A stretch of 51,347 nt of DNA, taken from positions 1 through 51,347 of the forward strand of contig CAYUQI010000008.1 of assembly GCA_964446935.1 (NCBI GenBank), in the 5' to 3' direction. Shown here piece after piece: positions 43,599 through 51,347 of this stretch (position 1 is its first letter; every line of letters begins with the position of its first letter). This stretch comes from UASB124 sp964446935. Lineage in GTDB: Bacteria; Babelota; Babeliae; Babelales; RVW-14. Both the position numbers and the translations under genes were made by a program. The notes beneath the pieces were generated by a model. The model did not search any database, was not told the DNA's origin, and was given only the letters and a program-made list of their open reading frames with translations.

Positions 43599-44859
43599 TA
43601 TTAAAATACCCTTTTGGGTTGCAGTTCTCATTAATGCCAACATAGTTATTGGCAGTGCGTTTTTTTTAGGTGCCGGTAAGATCTCTGCCACCAGTGGTGT
43701 GCTGGCACCTTTTGCCTGGCTCATTTGTGGCCTCATGTTATTTCCGCTTGTTGCAGTGTTAGCAAGACTTTCTATTCATTTTCCGCTTGCTGGCGGTATT
43801 TACGTCTACAGCAAACACTGCTTGGGATCCATGTGGGGCTTTATTAGTGGTTGGGGGTACTTTATTGGTACCGTGGCCGGTAATGCAGTTGTTATGCATG
43901 CATTTAGCAAACAATTACAAAAAATAGATGCAGTTGCCTACGGTTTGAATGTTATTGGTTTGTCAGGGGTACGCTGTGATATTCTGTTGGTTCTTATATT
44001 TACCTTCCTCAATCTTTTGAATGTTGCATTCTTGGAACGAGCTCAAATTTTGTTTGCATTGCTCAAAGCAATTCCACTGCTTATTATCCTTGTTTCGGTA
44101 CCATTTCTTTTTGATAGCAGCCATTTTGTAACGACGAAATTGAATTGGATGGGATTTTTTGAAACCATCCCTTTAGTATTGTTTGCGTATGTTGGTATTG
44201 AGGCATGTTGTGCGGTTGCCGATAAAATTGAAAATGGGCATCGTAATGCTGCTCGTGTTATTTTTATTTCATTCTTATTAATCACCATTATTTACACTGT
44301 TTTGCAACTTGCCTTGCTGTGTGTGTTTGGCGGCAAAAAGGCTGATGCGTTTTTGTCGATTGTACCGAGTCTGACTTCCAATCCTTTCTTAATTGAGTGG
44401 GGCAATCGCTTAATCTATAGCGGGTTATTGTCATCATTTTTGGCTGGCTTTTATGGTATGTTTTATTACAACAATTGGAATTTATACGCTATTGGACGTG
44501 AAAAGAGCATTGTGGGTTGGAATTATCTGACCAAGCTCAATAACAATCAAACACCATGGGTGTGTGTTTTTGTGCAATCTGCGCTGGTAATTTTGTTTTT
44601 GCTTCTGTTTACCAAGAGTCGTTATTTAGTAACGATGGGTGATTTTGCAACAACAACAGCCTATATATTGAGTGTGATATCATTCTTAACATTGCGAAAA
44701 TCATTTTTGGGCATACTGGCGCTGATGAGTAGCCTTGTGTTGTTTGGAATTATTACCAAAGGTTTGTTCTCGGCTGGGATCTATTATGTTGTGCCATTCC
44801 TATTTATTCTTGGTCTTGGCATCATTGCTCATGTGCTGAGTGCTTATAAAGAACATTAG
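43585..44859 (+). CDS. APC-family amino-acid permease (tandem paralogue)
   Basis: 424 aa, GTG start inside the end of the previous gene. Same fold: FWVAVLINANIVIGSAFFLGAGK in TM1, then FPLAGGIYVYSKHCLG after TM2, and about 12 TM segments. The TM1 glycines differ from the first copy (VIGSAFF against VGAGIFT), which suggests a different substrate. It was formed by tandem duplication and is probably co-translated with the first permease. Confidence 0.88.
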   Translation: MEPVNIKIPFWVAVLINANIVIGSAFFLGAGKISATSGVLAPFAWLICGLMLFPLVAVLARLSIHFPLAGGIYVYSKHCLGSMWGFISGWGYFIGTVAGNAVVMHAFSKQLQKIDAVAYGLNVIGLSGVRCDILLVLIFTFLNLLNVAFLERAQILFALLKAIPLLIILVSVPFLFDSSHFVTTKLNWMGFFETIPLVLFAYVGIEACCAVADKIENGHRNAARVIFISFLLITIIYTVLQLALLCVFGGKKADAFLSIVPSLTSNPFLIEWGNRLIYSGLLSSFLAGFYGMFYYNNWNLYAIGREKSIVGWNYLTKLNNNQTPWVCVFVQSALVILFLLLFTKSRYLVTMGDFATTTAYILSVISFLTLRKSFLGILALMSSLVLFGIITKGLFSAGIYYVVPFLFILGLGIIAHVLSAYKEH

Positions 44860-45632
44860 GATAATTCGATTAATGTTTGTGCCTTCTGCTCAGTTGATTT
44901 TTTCAAATCATCTGCTTTTTTACGTATATCTTTGTCATGCTTGGCAAAGAGCGCAGTGTATTTGAACTGAGCCACCCATCCATTAAAGACAGGTTCAAAT
45001 TGTTCTTTTTTATCTTTAGATTTTTTCAACATTCTTTGTAACTGTTTATCTAATTCTTTTGCTACTTTTTCAAACCACGATTGTGGAACAATGAAGCCTG
45101 CATTTGAAATAGCAAAGGTTGTGTATTTCTGGCCTGTGATATCCTGAAGATTGGTTATTAATGTTTGATAGGTTCGCATCATGTTGATTCGTATGGTTGC
45201 TAGCAGATCAAGCAATGATCGTTGATCTCTTTTTACAGACAAACCAAGGTATCCTTTGAGCTTTTTCTCGATATTATTAACAATGCCAATGCCTGTTGTT
45301 TGAATGCGTCCACCATATGTTTCCATACTTCTTAATTGGCCGATATGGGCGAGTCCTGAGTATTGATCAAAGATTGAGTTAGCGGTTTCTTCGATTGCCG
45401 GTGCCAAGCGTACCCGTACTCCTTTTTCCCATGATTCTTTTATATTCATAAAATGATACGAAAGAATATCATTCAAAGAGTCTTGAAAATTATTTAAGGC
45501 ATTTGTAACTGCTGCATCAGGGCTTATTGATGCAGGACGAGATGTTGATTTTTGAAACAACGTTCCCTTACCAATCAATGCTGAAAAGCAGAGTGGTACA
45601 AAAACTAACGAGAGAATAGTGCTCCTTTTCAT
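44856..45632 (-). CDS. Secreted helical protein of unknown function
   Basis: 258 aa, ATG with AAAGGAG upstream. Signal peptide residues 1-21. The remainder is predicted mostly helical with coiled-coil ends (KKSKDKKEQFEP, KKADDLKKSTEQK). No domain was recognised. Its stop overlaps the end of the second permease gene by four bases on the opposite strand. Confidence 0.68.
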   Translation of the reverse strand: MKRSTILSLVFVPLCFSALIGKGTLFQKSTSRPASISPDAAVTNALNNFQDSLNDILSYHFMNIKESWEKGVRVRLAPAIEETANSIFDQYSGLAHIGQLRSMETYGGRIQTTGIGIVNNIEKKLKGYLGLSVKRDQRSLLDLLATIRINMMRTYQTLITNLQDITGQKYTTFAISNAGFIVPQSWFEKVAKELDKQLQRMLKKSKDKKEQFEPVFNGWVAQFKYTALFAKHDKDIRKKADDLKKSTEQKAQTLIELS

Positions 45633-45885
45633 CGCTCTCCTTTCTTGGTATTACAAACAGAAAAAGATCAAGTATGAGCATTAAGCGTTTTGTTGTTTTT
45701 TGCAAGAGATTGGAAAAAAAGAATGCTTGAAGCTATGCTTTATTCATGGGGCTTCAAAAATAAGTTTAAACCTTGTACATCGTTATTTTTAGTTATATCC
45801 GTTATCTCTTCTTAAATTTTCAATCTCCGTCATGCGGAATTTCTTGTTGTCTACTTATGAACGACATTTTGGAAAGGACATTCGT

Positions 45886-46904
45886 ATGAAATTTTTTATG
45901 GTATCGAGTGTGAAGCTGTATTGTTTGTTGTTGCTTGCATGGTCAACCGTGTGTGGGGCAATTGTTTTAGATGATCAGCATTGCGCTGCCCATGGTGATA
46001 TATGCCAAGTGTGTCAGGCTGGGTTCCCATGCAGAAAAGATTTTTTTATTAATGATTATGCCGGTGTTATAACCCCTGAGTATGTAACGAAGATACGTGA
46101 AGTAGCGGAACGGTTCTATGCTAGGAAGGGTGCTGTCATAGCAATTCTGACGATCAATTCTTTGAATGATTATCCAAAGATGGGTTGTACAACCATAGAA
46201 TCATTTGCGCAAGCAGTCGTTAAAAAATGGGATATTCAGAAAAACGGTTTATATGAAAGTTATTTAATTGTTGTTGCCGTTAAAGATAAACGTGTTCGTA
46301 TTCAAAAACGCAATGTGTGTACGAATCATCGTAGATGTTCCTGTGGGAGTCTTCAATGTGCTATTGATTATTTTATGGTCCCTTCTTTTAAAAAGGGTTT
46401 ATATGGTAATGGCATTTATGAAGGTGCATTGTGGTTAGTGGAGCAAGAGTGTCTAGGAAACTTTTTTGGTGAATTACTATTTCTTCTTTGGGGGTGCTTT
46501 ATTTTATGGCGGTTTTTCAGATGGCTTTACAAATACAAATACGGTGAAGTTTCTATAGCTGTTATCTGTTTAATGTTTTTCATTGGCTTGTGTGTGTTTG
46601 GAGTGTGTGTTTTTTTAACTCCAATTTTATTGGGTGGTTTGTACAATTTTTTCTATGGTCGATGGGTTGGTCGAGGCGGTGGCGGAGGCGGTGGCGCCGG
46701 GGGTGGCGGAGGTGGTGGCTGTTCCGGTGGGGNNNNNNNNNNNNNNNNNNNNNNNNNNNNNNNNNNNNNNNNNNNNNNNNNNNNNNNNNNNNNNNNNNNN
46801 NNNNNNNNNNNNNNNNNNNNNNNNNNNNNNNNGGTGGCGGAGGCGGTGGCGCCGGGGGTGGCGGAGGTGGTGGCTGTTCCGGTGGGGCCTCTGGCGGATG
46901 GTAA
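45886..46904 (+). CDS. TPM-domain (TLP18.3/Psb32/MOLO-1) membrane protein, interrupted by an assembly gap
   Basis: ATG at 45886 with AAAGGA upstream. Removing the N gap plus one 55-bp duplicate gives 864 bases in frame, 287 aa. Signal peptide residues 1-22. TPM domain at about 50-190 (FINDYAGVITPEYVTKIREVAERFYARKGAVIAILTINSL, then YESYLIVVAVKDKRVRIQ). Two TM segments lie at about 205-222 and 228-258. A poly-Gly tail ends CSGGASGGW, the usual Gly-rich ending of this family. Reading straight through the Ns shifts the frame and gives a false tail. Extra Cys pairs near the N-terminus (CAAHGDICQVCQAGFPC) are unusual. The role is unclear, with phosphatase or membrane-assembly functions proposed for relatives. 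Confidence 0.85.
46733..46832. other. Assembly gap (100 N) flanked by a 55-bp exact duplicate
   Basis: 46678-46732 equals 46833-46887. The sequence encodes the Gly-rich tail of the TPM protein. The restored frame ends in the family's usual tail, which supports collapsing the gap. Confidence 0.95.
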
Positions 46905-46910
46905 TAAATC

Positions 46911-46942
46911 AAAAAGGGCTCTGGGTATCCAGAGCCCTTTAC
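46911..46942. terminator. Bidirectional terminator
   Basis: AAAGGGCTCTGG and CCAGAGCCCTTT pair around GTAT, between the TPM gene and the convergent brnQ. Confidence 0.85.
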
Positions 46943-46959
46943 GTTTGAATGTTTTGAAT

Positions 46960-48114
46960 TCATCGCCAGAAGTGGTTGATTATCGTTATTGCCAGCGTTA
47001 GATAGACAACCGGTTTGGTGTATCTGAATCCCCATAGTACGTAGGCGATGTTAGCAATCGAAAGCGCTATGAGTGCTGGGTAACACAGAATGGCAAACGG
47101 TTCTACCACGTGGGCAATACCGGCAAAATTAAGATTAGCCATTGCAAACACTGCCGTTACGGTAAGTAAAAGTGCGTAGCGGTAATTGATGCGTCCCAAG
47201 AAAATTTCGTGTGTCAGATAATCAGCGAATACTGCCGTTAGTGCAATTGCTGTCGTTAGACAAGCGACTGCAACTACCGCATTAGCGAGCATGCTTCCAT
47301 AGTGACCAAGAACGAGCGTCGCCAACGCGCTCAAGAGTTGTTCTTTAGGTATTGCTACAACAGAAACACTGTATTTAGCAGCGAGGATGCAAAAACCGGT
47401 ATACACAAGACCGAGCAACAATCCACCAATGACACCGCTGCTCAACCCGATATACATTATTTTTTTTGCACTGAGTTGTTCCTTCTTTTCACTGTACGCT
47501 TTAATTGATGCAATAACGAGTCCAGAAAAGAAGATGGTGGCGAGCAGGTCAAGCGTCCAATATCCTTCGCGAATTCCTTTGAAAAAACTTTCTGATGGTG
47601 AAAACGATGATATTGGGGGTGTTGAGACGGCTATAAAACCAAGAACAACAATGGTTAACAAAAGGAATAATTTGATTGGTCCCAAAAACCGTCCGAGCAA
47701 AGCAACGACATGGCGTCGTTTGATGGTTGCTAAGAAAATAATGCAGGAGACAATGAAGGTGAAGGCGAACAATGAAAGATTTGGAACGTGCCATTTGATA
47801 GCAGCGTATGCCAGAGTGACACAGCGAGGTGTTGCCCCAAATGGTCCGATAAGCAGCATGCATATCATGGCAATAAGTGCGCCGGGTATTTCACCCATCA
47901 TGCCAAGGAATTTTTTGTAATCACCTTCAAACAGAGCGGCTGATATTAATCCAAGAACTGGAACAAGGATGCCGGTGAGTGCCAAGCCTGCAACGGCAAA
48001 CAAGACATTTGATCCGACATCACGACCAAGACCCAGAGGGAATACAACGTTGCCAGCGCCAAAGAGCATGGCAAAGATCGCTAATCCTATTGAAAATATA
48101 CGAAGAAAATTCAT
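46960..48114 (-). CDS. brnQ: Branched-chain amino acid:cation symporter
   Basis: 384 aa from the ATG at 48114, with AAGGAT upstream. LIVCS family: IGLAIFAMLFGAGNVVFPLGLGRDVG at the N-terminus, GPFGATPRCVTLAYAA (usual GPxxAxPR), GYWTLDLLATIFFSGLV, and about 12 TM segments. It imports Leu, Ile and Val with Na+. This is in keeping with reliance on host amino acids, as are the two APC permeases nearby. Confidence 0.9.
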   Translation of the reverse strand: MNFLRIFSIGLAIFAMLFGAGNVVFPLGLGRDVGSNVLFAVAGLALTGILVPVLGLISAALFEGDYKKFLGMMGEIPGALIAMICMLLIGPFGATPRCVTLAYAAIKWHVPNLSLFAFTFIVSCIIFLATIKRRHVVALLGRFLGPIKLFLLLTIVVLGFIAVSTPPISSFSPSESFFKGIREGYWTLDLLATIFFSGLVIASIKAYSEKKEQLSAKKIMYIGLSSGVIGGLLLGLVYTGFCILAAKYSVSVVAIPKEQLLSALATLVLGHYGSMLANAVVAVACLTTAIALTAVFADYLTHEIFLGRINYRYALLLTVTAVFAMANLNFAGIAHVVEPFAILCYPALIALSIANIAYVLWGFRYTKPVVYLTLAITIINHFWR

Positions 48115-48279
48115 GCTAGTATCCTTATATGGAGTGTCCAAATAACCCATACCCACCTATCGATTTTATTTTACACTATTAGAAAAATCAATCAATGAAC
48201 GGCAGCCAAACGGGGGGTTGGACGCAAAAAAGAAACAAAGTAAGAGCTTTTCTTTGCCATCACAAGCAGATTTGGCTCA

Positions 48280-48363
48280 TTTTGTCATGCTGAACTTGTT
48301 TCAGCATCCATGCTATTAATGATAAGATAGGGTGGATCCTGAAATAAATTCAGGATGACAAAA
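48280..48363. repeat. Imperfect 31-bp inverted repeat (stem-loop repeat family)
   Basis: The arms at 48280-48310 and 48333-48363 match at 27 of 31 positions as inverted copies, with 22 bp between. Each arm alone has GTCAT, a stem (CTGAA/TTCAG) and ATCCA. It lies in the 48115-48636 interval between brnQ and groES, which otherwise holds only the groES promoter and leader hairpin. Confidence 0.8.
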
Positions 48364-48534
48364 AATGAAAACATCTAAAATAGACCCTGTTTTTTTTACC
48401 GATAATGGGATATTACAGCACCTGCATTTTTTGGTGCAATACCCGCCAGTTCACTGATCCGGCTTATCTATTCAGCTAAAAAATGCTTTAATTTTTCTGT
48501 AAAGAAATCTTAGTGTATCACTATAAAATATGAG

Positions 48535-48562
48535 TTGATTTTTTTTTCTTATATCATATACT
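48535..48562 (+). promoter_or_regulatory. Sigma-70-like promoter for groES-groEL
   Basis: TTGATT (48535-48540) and TATACT (48557-48562) are 16 bases apart. The predicted leader is about 70 nt. No CIRCE inverted repeat (TTAGCACTC-N9-GAGTGCTAA) is visible between here and the start codon. Confidence 0.5.
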
Positions 48563-48579
48563 AAGACCTGCTTAAAACA

Positions 48580-48619
48580 AGGTAAAAGTACTTGTAATGT
48601 AAAGATGTAAGTATTACCT
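48580..48619 (+). promoter_or_regulatory. Leader hairpin before groES
   Basis: AGGTA with AGTACTT near 48580 can pair with AAGTATTACCT ending at 48619. The ribosome-binding site CGGAGGA follows at 48624-48630. It could be a temperature-sensitive or protein-bound leader element, or chance. Confidence 0.35.
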
Positions 48620-48636
48620 ACTTCGGAGGATAGATC

Positions 48637-48933
48637 ATGACCGCGACAATTAAGCCTTTGTATGATCGTGTTCTTATAAAGAGGCTCGAGAACGAGCAAA
48701 TGACTGCTGGTGGCATTATTATTCCTGACACCGCTCAAGAAAAGACCCAAATTGGAGCTGTTATTGCTACCGGTGAAGGCAAGCTTATGAATGATGGCTC
48801 ACTCAGAGCTCTTAAGGTTAAAAAAGGGGACAAAATTATTTTTGGTAAATACTCAGGCACTGAAGTCAAATTGGGTAATGACGATTTCCTGATCTTGCGT
48901 GAAGAAGAGTTGCTTGGTGTTGTTGAAAAGTAA
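48637..48933 (+). CDS. groS: Co-chaperonin GroES
   Basis: 98 aa, with a strong CGGAGGA site upstream. IKPLYDRVLIKRLE at the start, the mobile loop EQMTAGGIIIPDTAQEK, IGAVIATGEGK, VKKGDKIIFGKYSGTEVKL, and FLILREEELLGVVE at the end are all standard for the 10-kDa chaperonin. It caps the GroEL ring during folding. 28 bases separate it from groEL. Confidence 0.98.
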   Translation: MTATIKPLYDRVLIKRLENEQMTAGGIIIPDTAQEKTQIGAVIATGEGKLMNDGSLRALKVKKGDKIIFGKYSGTEVKLGNDDFLILREEELLGVVEK

Positions 48934-48961
48934 TTGAATATCACAGATAAAGAGGTTAACC

Positions 48962-50611
48962 ATGGCAAAACAGATTATATTCGGCGAAGAAGCCCGTAAT
49001 AAAATTCTCAAAGGTGTGAGTCAACTGGCCAGCGCTGTCAAAATAACTCTTGGACCTAAAGGTCGTAACGTTGCTATCGAAAAATCATTTGGTGCTCCAT
49101 CCATCACCAAAGACGGTGTTTCGGTTGCTAAAGAAATTGAATTTAAAGATAAATTTGAAAACATGGGTGCACAAATGGTGCGCGAAGTTGCTTCCAAAAC
49201 ATCAGACGTTGCTGGTGATGGAACAACAACCGCAACCGTTTTGGCCGAAGCTATTTTCCGCGAAGGCATGAAAAACGTTGTTGCCGGTGCCAACCCAATG
49301 GAATTGAAGCGTGGTATTGATAAAGCTGTTGCTACCGTTGTTGCTGAGCTTGGCAAGATGGCAAAGCCTATCAAAGACAAATCAGAAATTGCACAAGTTG
49401 CCACTATTTCTGCTAACAATGATCAATCAATCGGTGATCTGATTGCTGAAGCAATGGATAAAGTTGGTAAGCATGGCGTTATCACCGTCGAAGAAGCTCG
49501 TGGCATTGCCGACGAACTTGATATTGTTGAAGGTATGCAATTTGATCGTGGCTATGTATCACCATACTTCATTACTGATACTGAAAAAATGGAAGTGGTT
49601 CTTGAAAACCCTCGTATTTTGATCTGCGACAAAAAGATTAGCGTCATGAAGGATTTGTTGCCAATTCTTGAACAAGTCGCCAAACAAGGTATCCCATTGC
49701 TCATCATCGCTGAAGATATTGAAGGCGAAGCATTGGCAACCTTAGTTGTTAACAAAATGCGTGGTACTATCAATGTTGCAGCGGTCAAAGCTCCCGGCTT
49801 TGGAGATCGTCGCAAAGCAATGTTGCAAGATATTGCGGCATTAATCGGCGGCCGTGTTGTTGCCGAAGAGCTTGGTATCAAGCTTGAAAATATTACCTTG
49901 AGTGATCTTGGTTCTGCACGTACCGTTCGCATTAACAAAGACAACACAACTGTTGTTGATGGTAAAGGAACCAAAAAAGACATCGATGCTCGCATTGCTC
50001 AGATCAAAGCAGAAATACAACTTTCAACGTCAGACTATGACAAAGAAAAGCTTCAAGAACGTTTGGCAAAATTGTCCGGTGGCGTTGCTGTTATCAAAAT
50101 TGGTGCTGCAACTGAAACCGAAATGAAAGAAAAGAAAGATCGTGTTGACGATGCCTTGCATGCAACTCGTGCTGCTGTAGAAGAAGGCATTGTTCCTGGC
50201 GGAGGCGTTGCACTGCTCCGTTCCCAAAAGGTTCTTGAAAAGACCAAACTTGAAGATGAGCAACTTATTGGTGCAAATATTGTTCGCCGTGCGCTGGAAG
50301 AACCAGCTCGTGTTATTGCTTCAAATGCAGGCTTTGATGCTGCTGTTGTGATTGAAAAAATCAAATCATCATCAGAAATAAACATCGGTTTTGATGCACG
50401 TAACGAAGAATATGTTGATATGATTAAGTCTGGTATTGTTGATCCTACCAAGGTGACGCGTTTTGCATTGCAAAATGCTGCTTCGATTGCCAGCTTGCTC
50501 TTAACAACTGAAACAATGATTGCTGAAATACCAGAAGAAAAACCTGCTGCACCTGCTGGCCATGCTCATGGCGGTATGGGTGGCATGGGTGGTATGGGCG
50601 GCATGTACTAA
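48962..50611 (+). CDS. groL: Chaperonin GroEL
   Basis: 549 aa. Full-length 60-kDa chaperonin: KITLGPKGRNVAIEKSFGAP near the N-terminus, DVAGDGTTTATVLAEAI with the catalytic Asp, VEEGIVPGGGVALLR, and the flexible GGM-repeat tail (GGMGGMGGMGGMY). It forms a double ring with GroES and folds cytosolic proteins using ATP. AGAGGTTA upstream is the likely ribosome-binding site. A strong terminator follows. Confidence 0.99.
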   Translation: MAKQIIFGEEARNKILKGVSQLASAVKITLGPKGRNVAIEKSFGAPSITKDGVSVAKEIEFKDKFENMGAQMVREVASKTSDVAGDGTTTATVLAEAIFREGMKNVVAGANPMELKRGIDKAVATVVAELGKMAKPIKDKSEIAQVATISANNDQSIGDLIAEAMDKVGKHGVITVEEARGIADELDIVEGMQFDRGYVSPYFITDTEKMEVVLENPRILICDKKISVMKDLLPILEQVAKQGIPLLIIAEDIEGEALATLVVNKMRGTINVAAVKAPGFGDRRKAMLQDIAALIGGRVVAEELGIKLENITLSDLGSARTVRINKDNTTVVDGKGTKKDIDARIAQIKAEIQLSTSDYDKEKLQERLAKLSGGVAVIKIGAATETEMKEKKDRVDDALHATRAAVEEGIVPGGGVALLRSQKVLEKTKLEDEQLIGANIVRRALEEPARVIASNAGFDAAVVIEKIKSSSEINIGFDARNEEYVDMIKSGIVDPTKVTRFALQNAASIASLLLTTETMIAEIPEEKPAAPAGHAHGGMGGMGGMGGMY

Positions 50612-50636
50612 ACCGTACATACATTTATAAGCTATA

Positions 50637-50672
50637 AAGAAGGGACGGCTGTTGAGGCCGTCCCTTCTTTAT
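50637..50672 (+). terminator. Intrinsic terminator after groEL
   Basis: AAAGAAGGGACGGC and GCCGTCCCTTCTTT pair around a seven-base loop, followed by an AT-rich stretch. Confidence 0.9.
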
Positions 50673-50690
50673 TTTATCAAACTACTGCTC

Positions 50691-50779
50691 TGTCATTCCC
50701 GCGGAAGCGCATTACTGTCTGGGAATTTTGAAATAGCTGCTCAGGTTGCGACGTCATCCCCTCGAAAGCGGGAATCCAG
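50691..50779. repeat. Degenerate copies of the stem-loop repeat family
   Basis: 50691-50708 begins TGTCATTCCCGCGGAAGCG. 50753-50779 runs from GTCATCCCC to GGGAATCCAG, with CGAAAGC in the middle. The second aligns over 27 bases with the arms at 9574 and 9698, keeping GTC, CGAAAGC and ATCCAG, with several stem positions changed on both sides. Confidence 0.7.
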
Positions 50780-50792
50780 ATAAAGCTTTCTA

Positions 50793-51332
50793 TCAAGATG
50801 GTTTGAACCGTTTTAATAATTTTTGTATTTCAGGAGTAACATACCAACACGTATTGAGTTTTCTGATGTCCTCTTGTGTGAATATGTTATCGAAAAGCTC
50901 AGGTTGTTCATCAAGGGCGGTAGAGATCATGTCATATATGCCCTTACAGTTGAATAATTCAGTAATAACATAATAAAATTTTTTCTCACCAGAACCCTTG
51001 AGTGCGTCTTTGATTGAGTTCCTGATAATCGTGATAGTAAGCGATTCGATAACGTCCTGCTTTTCTAATAATGCTCGGAGAACATGTGAGCATCCACGAC
51101 AAAGGACTTTGGGAAACACTTTTCTGATGGCCATTGTGATCTCTTGGCTCAGAGGGTGAGCAAATGTTATTTTTCTTACCATTTCGGCATTGGGCTTTCT
51201 GAGAGTCACCAAATGTAGAATTTTTATGGCAAATTCAGGATTATTCAAATTATGTAACAAGGAATCGATAGGCTTATCATGATCAAAATCGTAGCTGTAT
51301 CTTTCAAGAAGTTTTTTTATAAGCTCGGTCAT
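50793..51332 (-). CDS. Hypothetical helical protein at the window edge
   Basis: 179 aa as read from the ATG at 51332, but the frame stays open to the end of the window and no ribosome-binding site is visible in the 15 bases available. The start may therefore lie outside. It is Leu-rich and helical with several Cys (CRGCSHVL), and has no signal peptide or known domain. It is convergent with groEL. Confidence 0.6.
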   Translation of the reverse strand: MTELIKKLLERYSYDFDHDKPIDSLLHNLNNPEFAIKILHLVTLRKPNAEMVRKITFAHPLSQEITMAIRKVFPKVLCRGCSHVLRALLEKQDVIESLTITIIRNSIKDALKGSGEKKFYYVITELFNCKGIYDMISTALDEQPELFDNIFTQEDIRKLNTCWYVTPEIQKLLKRFKPS

Positions 51333-51347
51333 TGCTGACGGCGTTAA

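Noticed and set aside
46590..47035. Long Pro-, Arg- and Trp-rich frames over the Gly-rich tail region on both strands
   Set aside because: They are shadows of the GC-rich TPM tail and of the artificial gap, without start signals.
48500..48636. A CIRCE element upstream of groES
   Set aside because: TTAGTGTATCAC is only a weak partial match and no paired GAGTGCTAA half lies at the right distance.

Overview
The window is 51 kb of AT-rich, gene-dense DNA from a diderm (Gram-negative type) bacterium. The envelope genes show this: an OmpA/Pal lipoprotein, two SurA/PpiC-type periplasmic chaperones, an LptA/OstA-like protein and a beta-barrel-like outer-membrane protein. TGA is used as a stop, so the code is standard. 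No rRNA, tRNA, CRISPR array or intact transposase was seen. The gene mix points to an obligate endosymbiont or parasite of a protist: many secreted proteins of unknown function, ankyrin and RING-between-RING (eukaryotic ubiquitin ligase) domains, a DUF2608 protein, tandem amino-acid importers and few biosynthetic genes. Candidatus Dependentiae (TM6/Babeliae) is my best guess. It is an inference from gene content, not from a marker tree.

Layout. 1-5.6 kb: two SAM methyltransferases (one with a signal peptide), a class II ribonucleotide reductase homologue that carries a signal peptide and lacks a catalytic Asn, and two small secreted proteins. 5.7-11.5 kb: a YbaK - DUF2608 HAD - VOC operon, a flavin-reductase-like protein, an exported nucleoside hydrolase, an exported P-loop kinase and a small charged secreted protein. 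11.6-17.2 kb (minus strand): polysaccharide deacetylase, RBR E3 ubiquitin ligase, a basic secreted protein, a DEAD-box helicase with a structured 550-bp upstream region, and a membrane protein. 17.3-24.5 kb: GT4 glycosyltransferase, Pal, RNase G/E, GatB and two secreted membrane proteins. 24.6-30.4 kb (minus): a giant coiled-coil/ankyrin protein and an outer-membrane barrel. 30.6-33.6 kb: a small secreted protein, an LptA-like protein and MutL. 33.7-38.4 kb (minus): WecB - WecC - bi-domain dehydrogenase, making UDP-ManNAcA for a surface glycan. 38.5-42.1 kb (minus): two secreted proteins, SurA and a PpiC lipoprotein. 42.3-48.1 kb: two tandem APC amino-acid permeases, a secreted protein, a TPM-domain protein and BrnQ. 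48.6-51.3 kb: groES-groEL and a hypothetical gene at the edge.

Two themes stand out. First, many proteins whose families normally work in the cytosol (methyltransferase, ribonucleotide reductase, HAD, nucleoside hydrolase, P-loop kinase, RBR ligase) carry N-terminal signal peptides, which suggests a set of exported enzymes that may act in the periplasm or host. Second, the three 100-N gaps are each flanked by an exact 55-bp direct duplicate. They look like unmerged k-mer overlaps between contigs. Removing the 155 surplus bases restores intact reading frames in all three genes: the ankyrin protein, the barrel protein and the TPM protein. A small family of stem-loop repeats sits in several intergenic regions.
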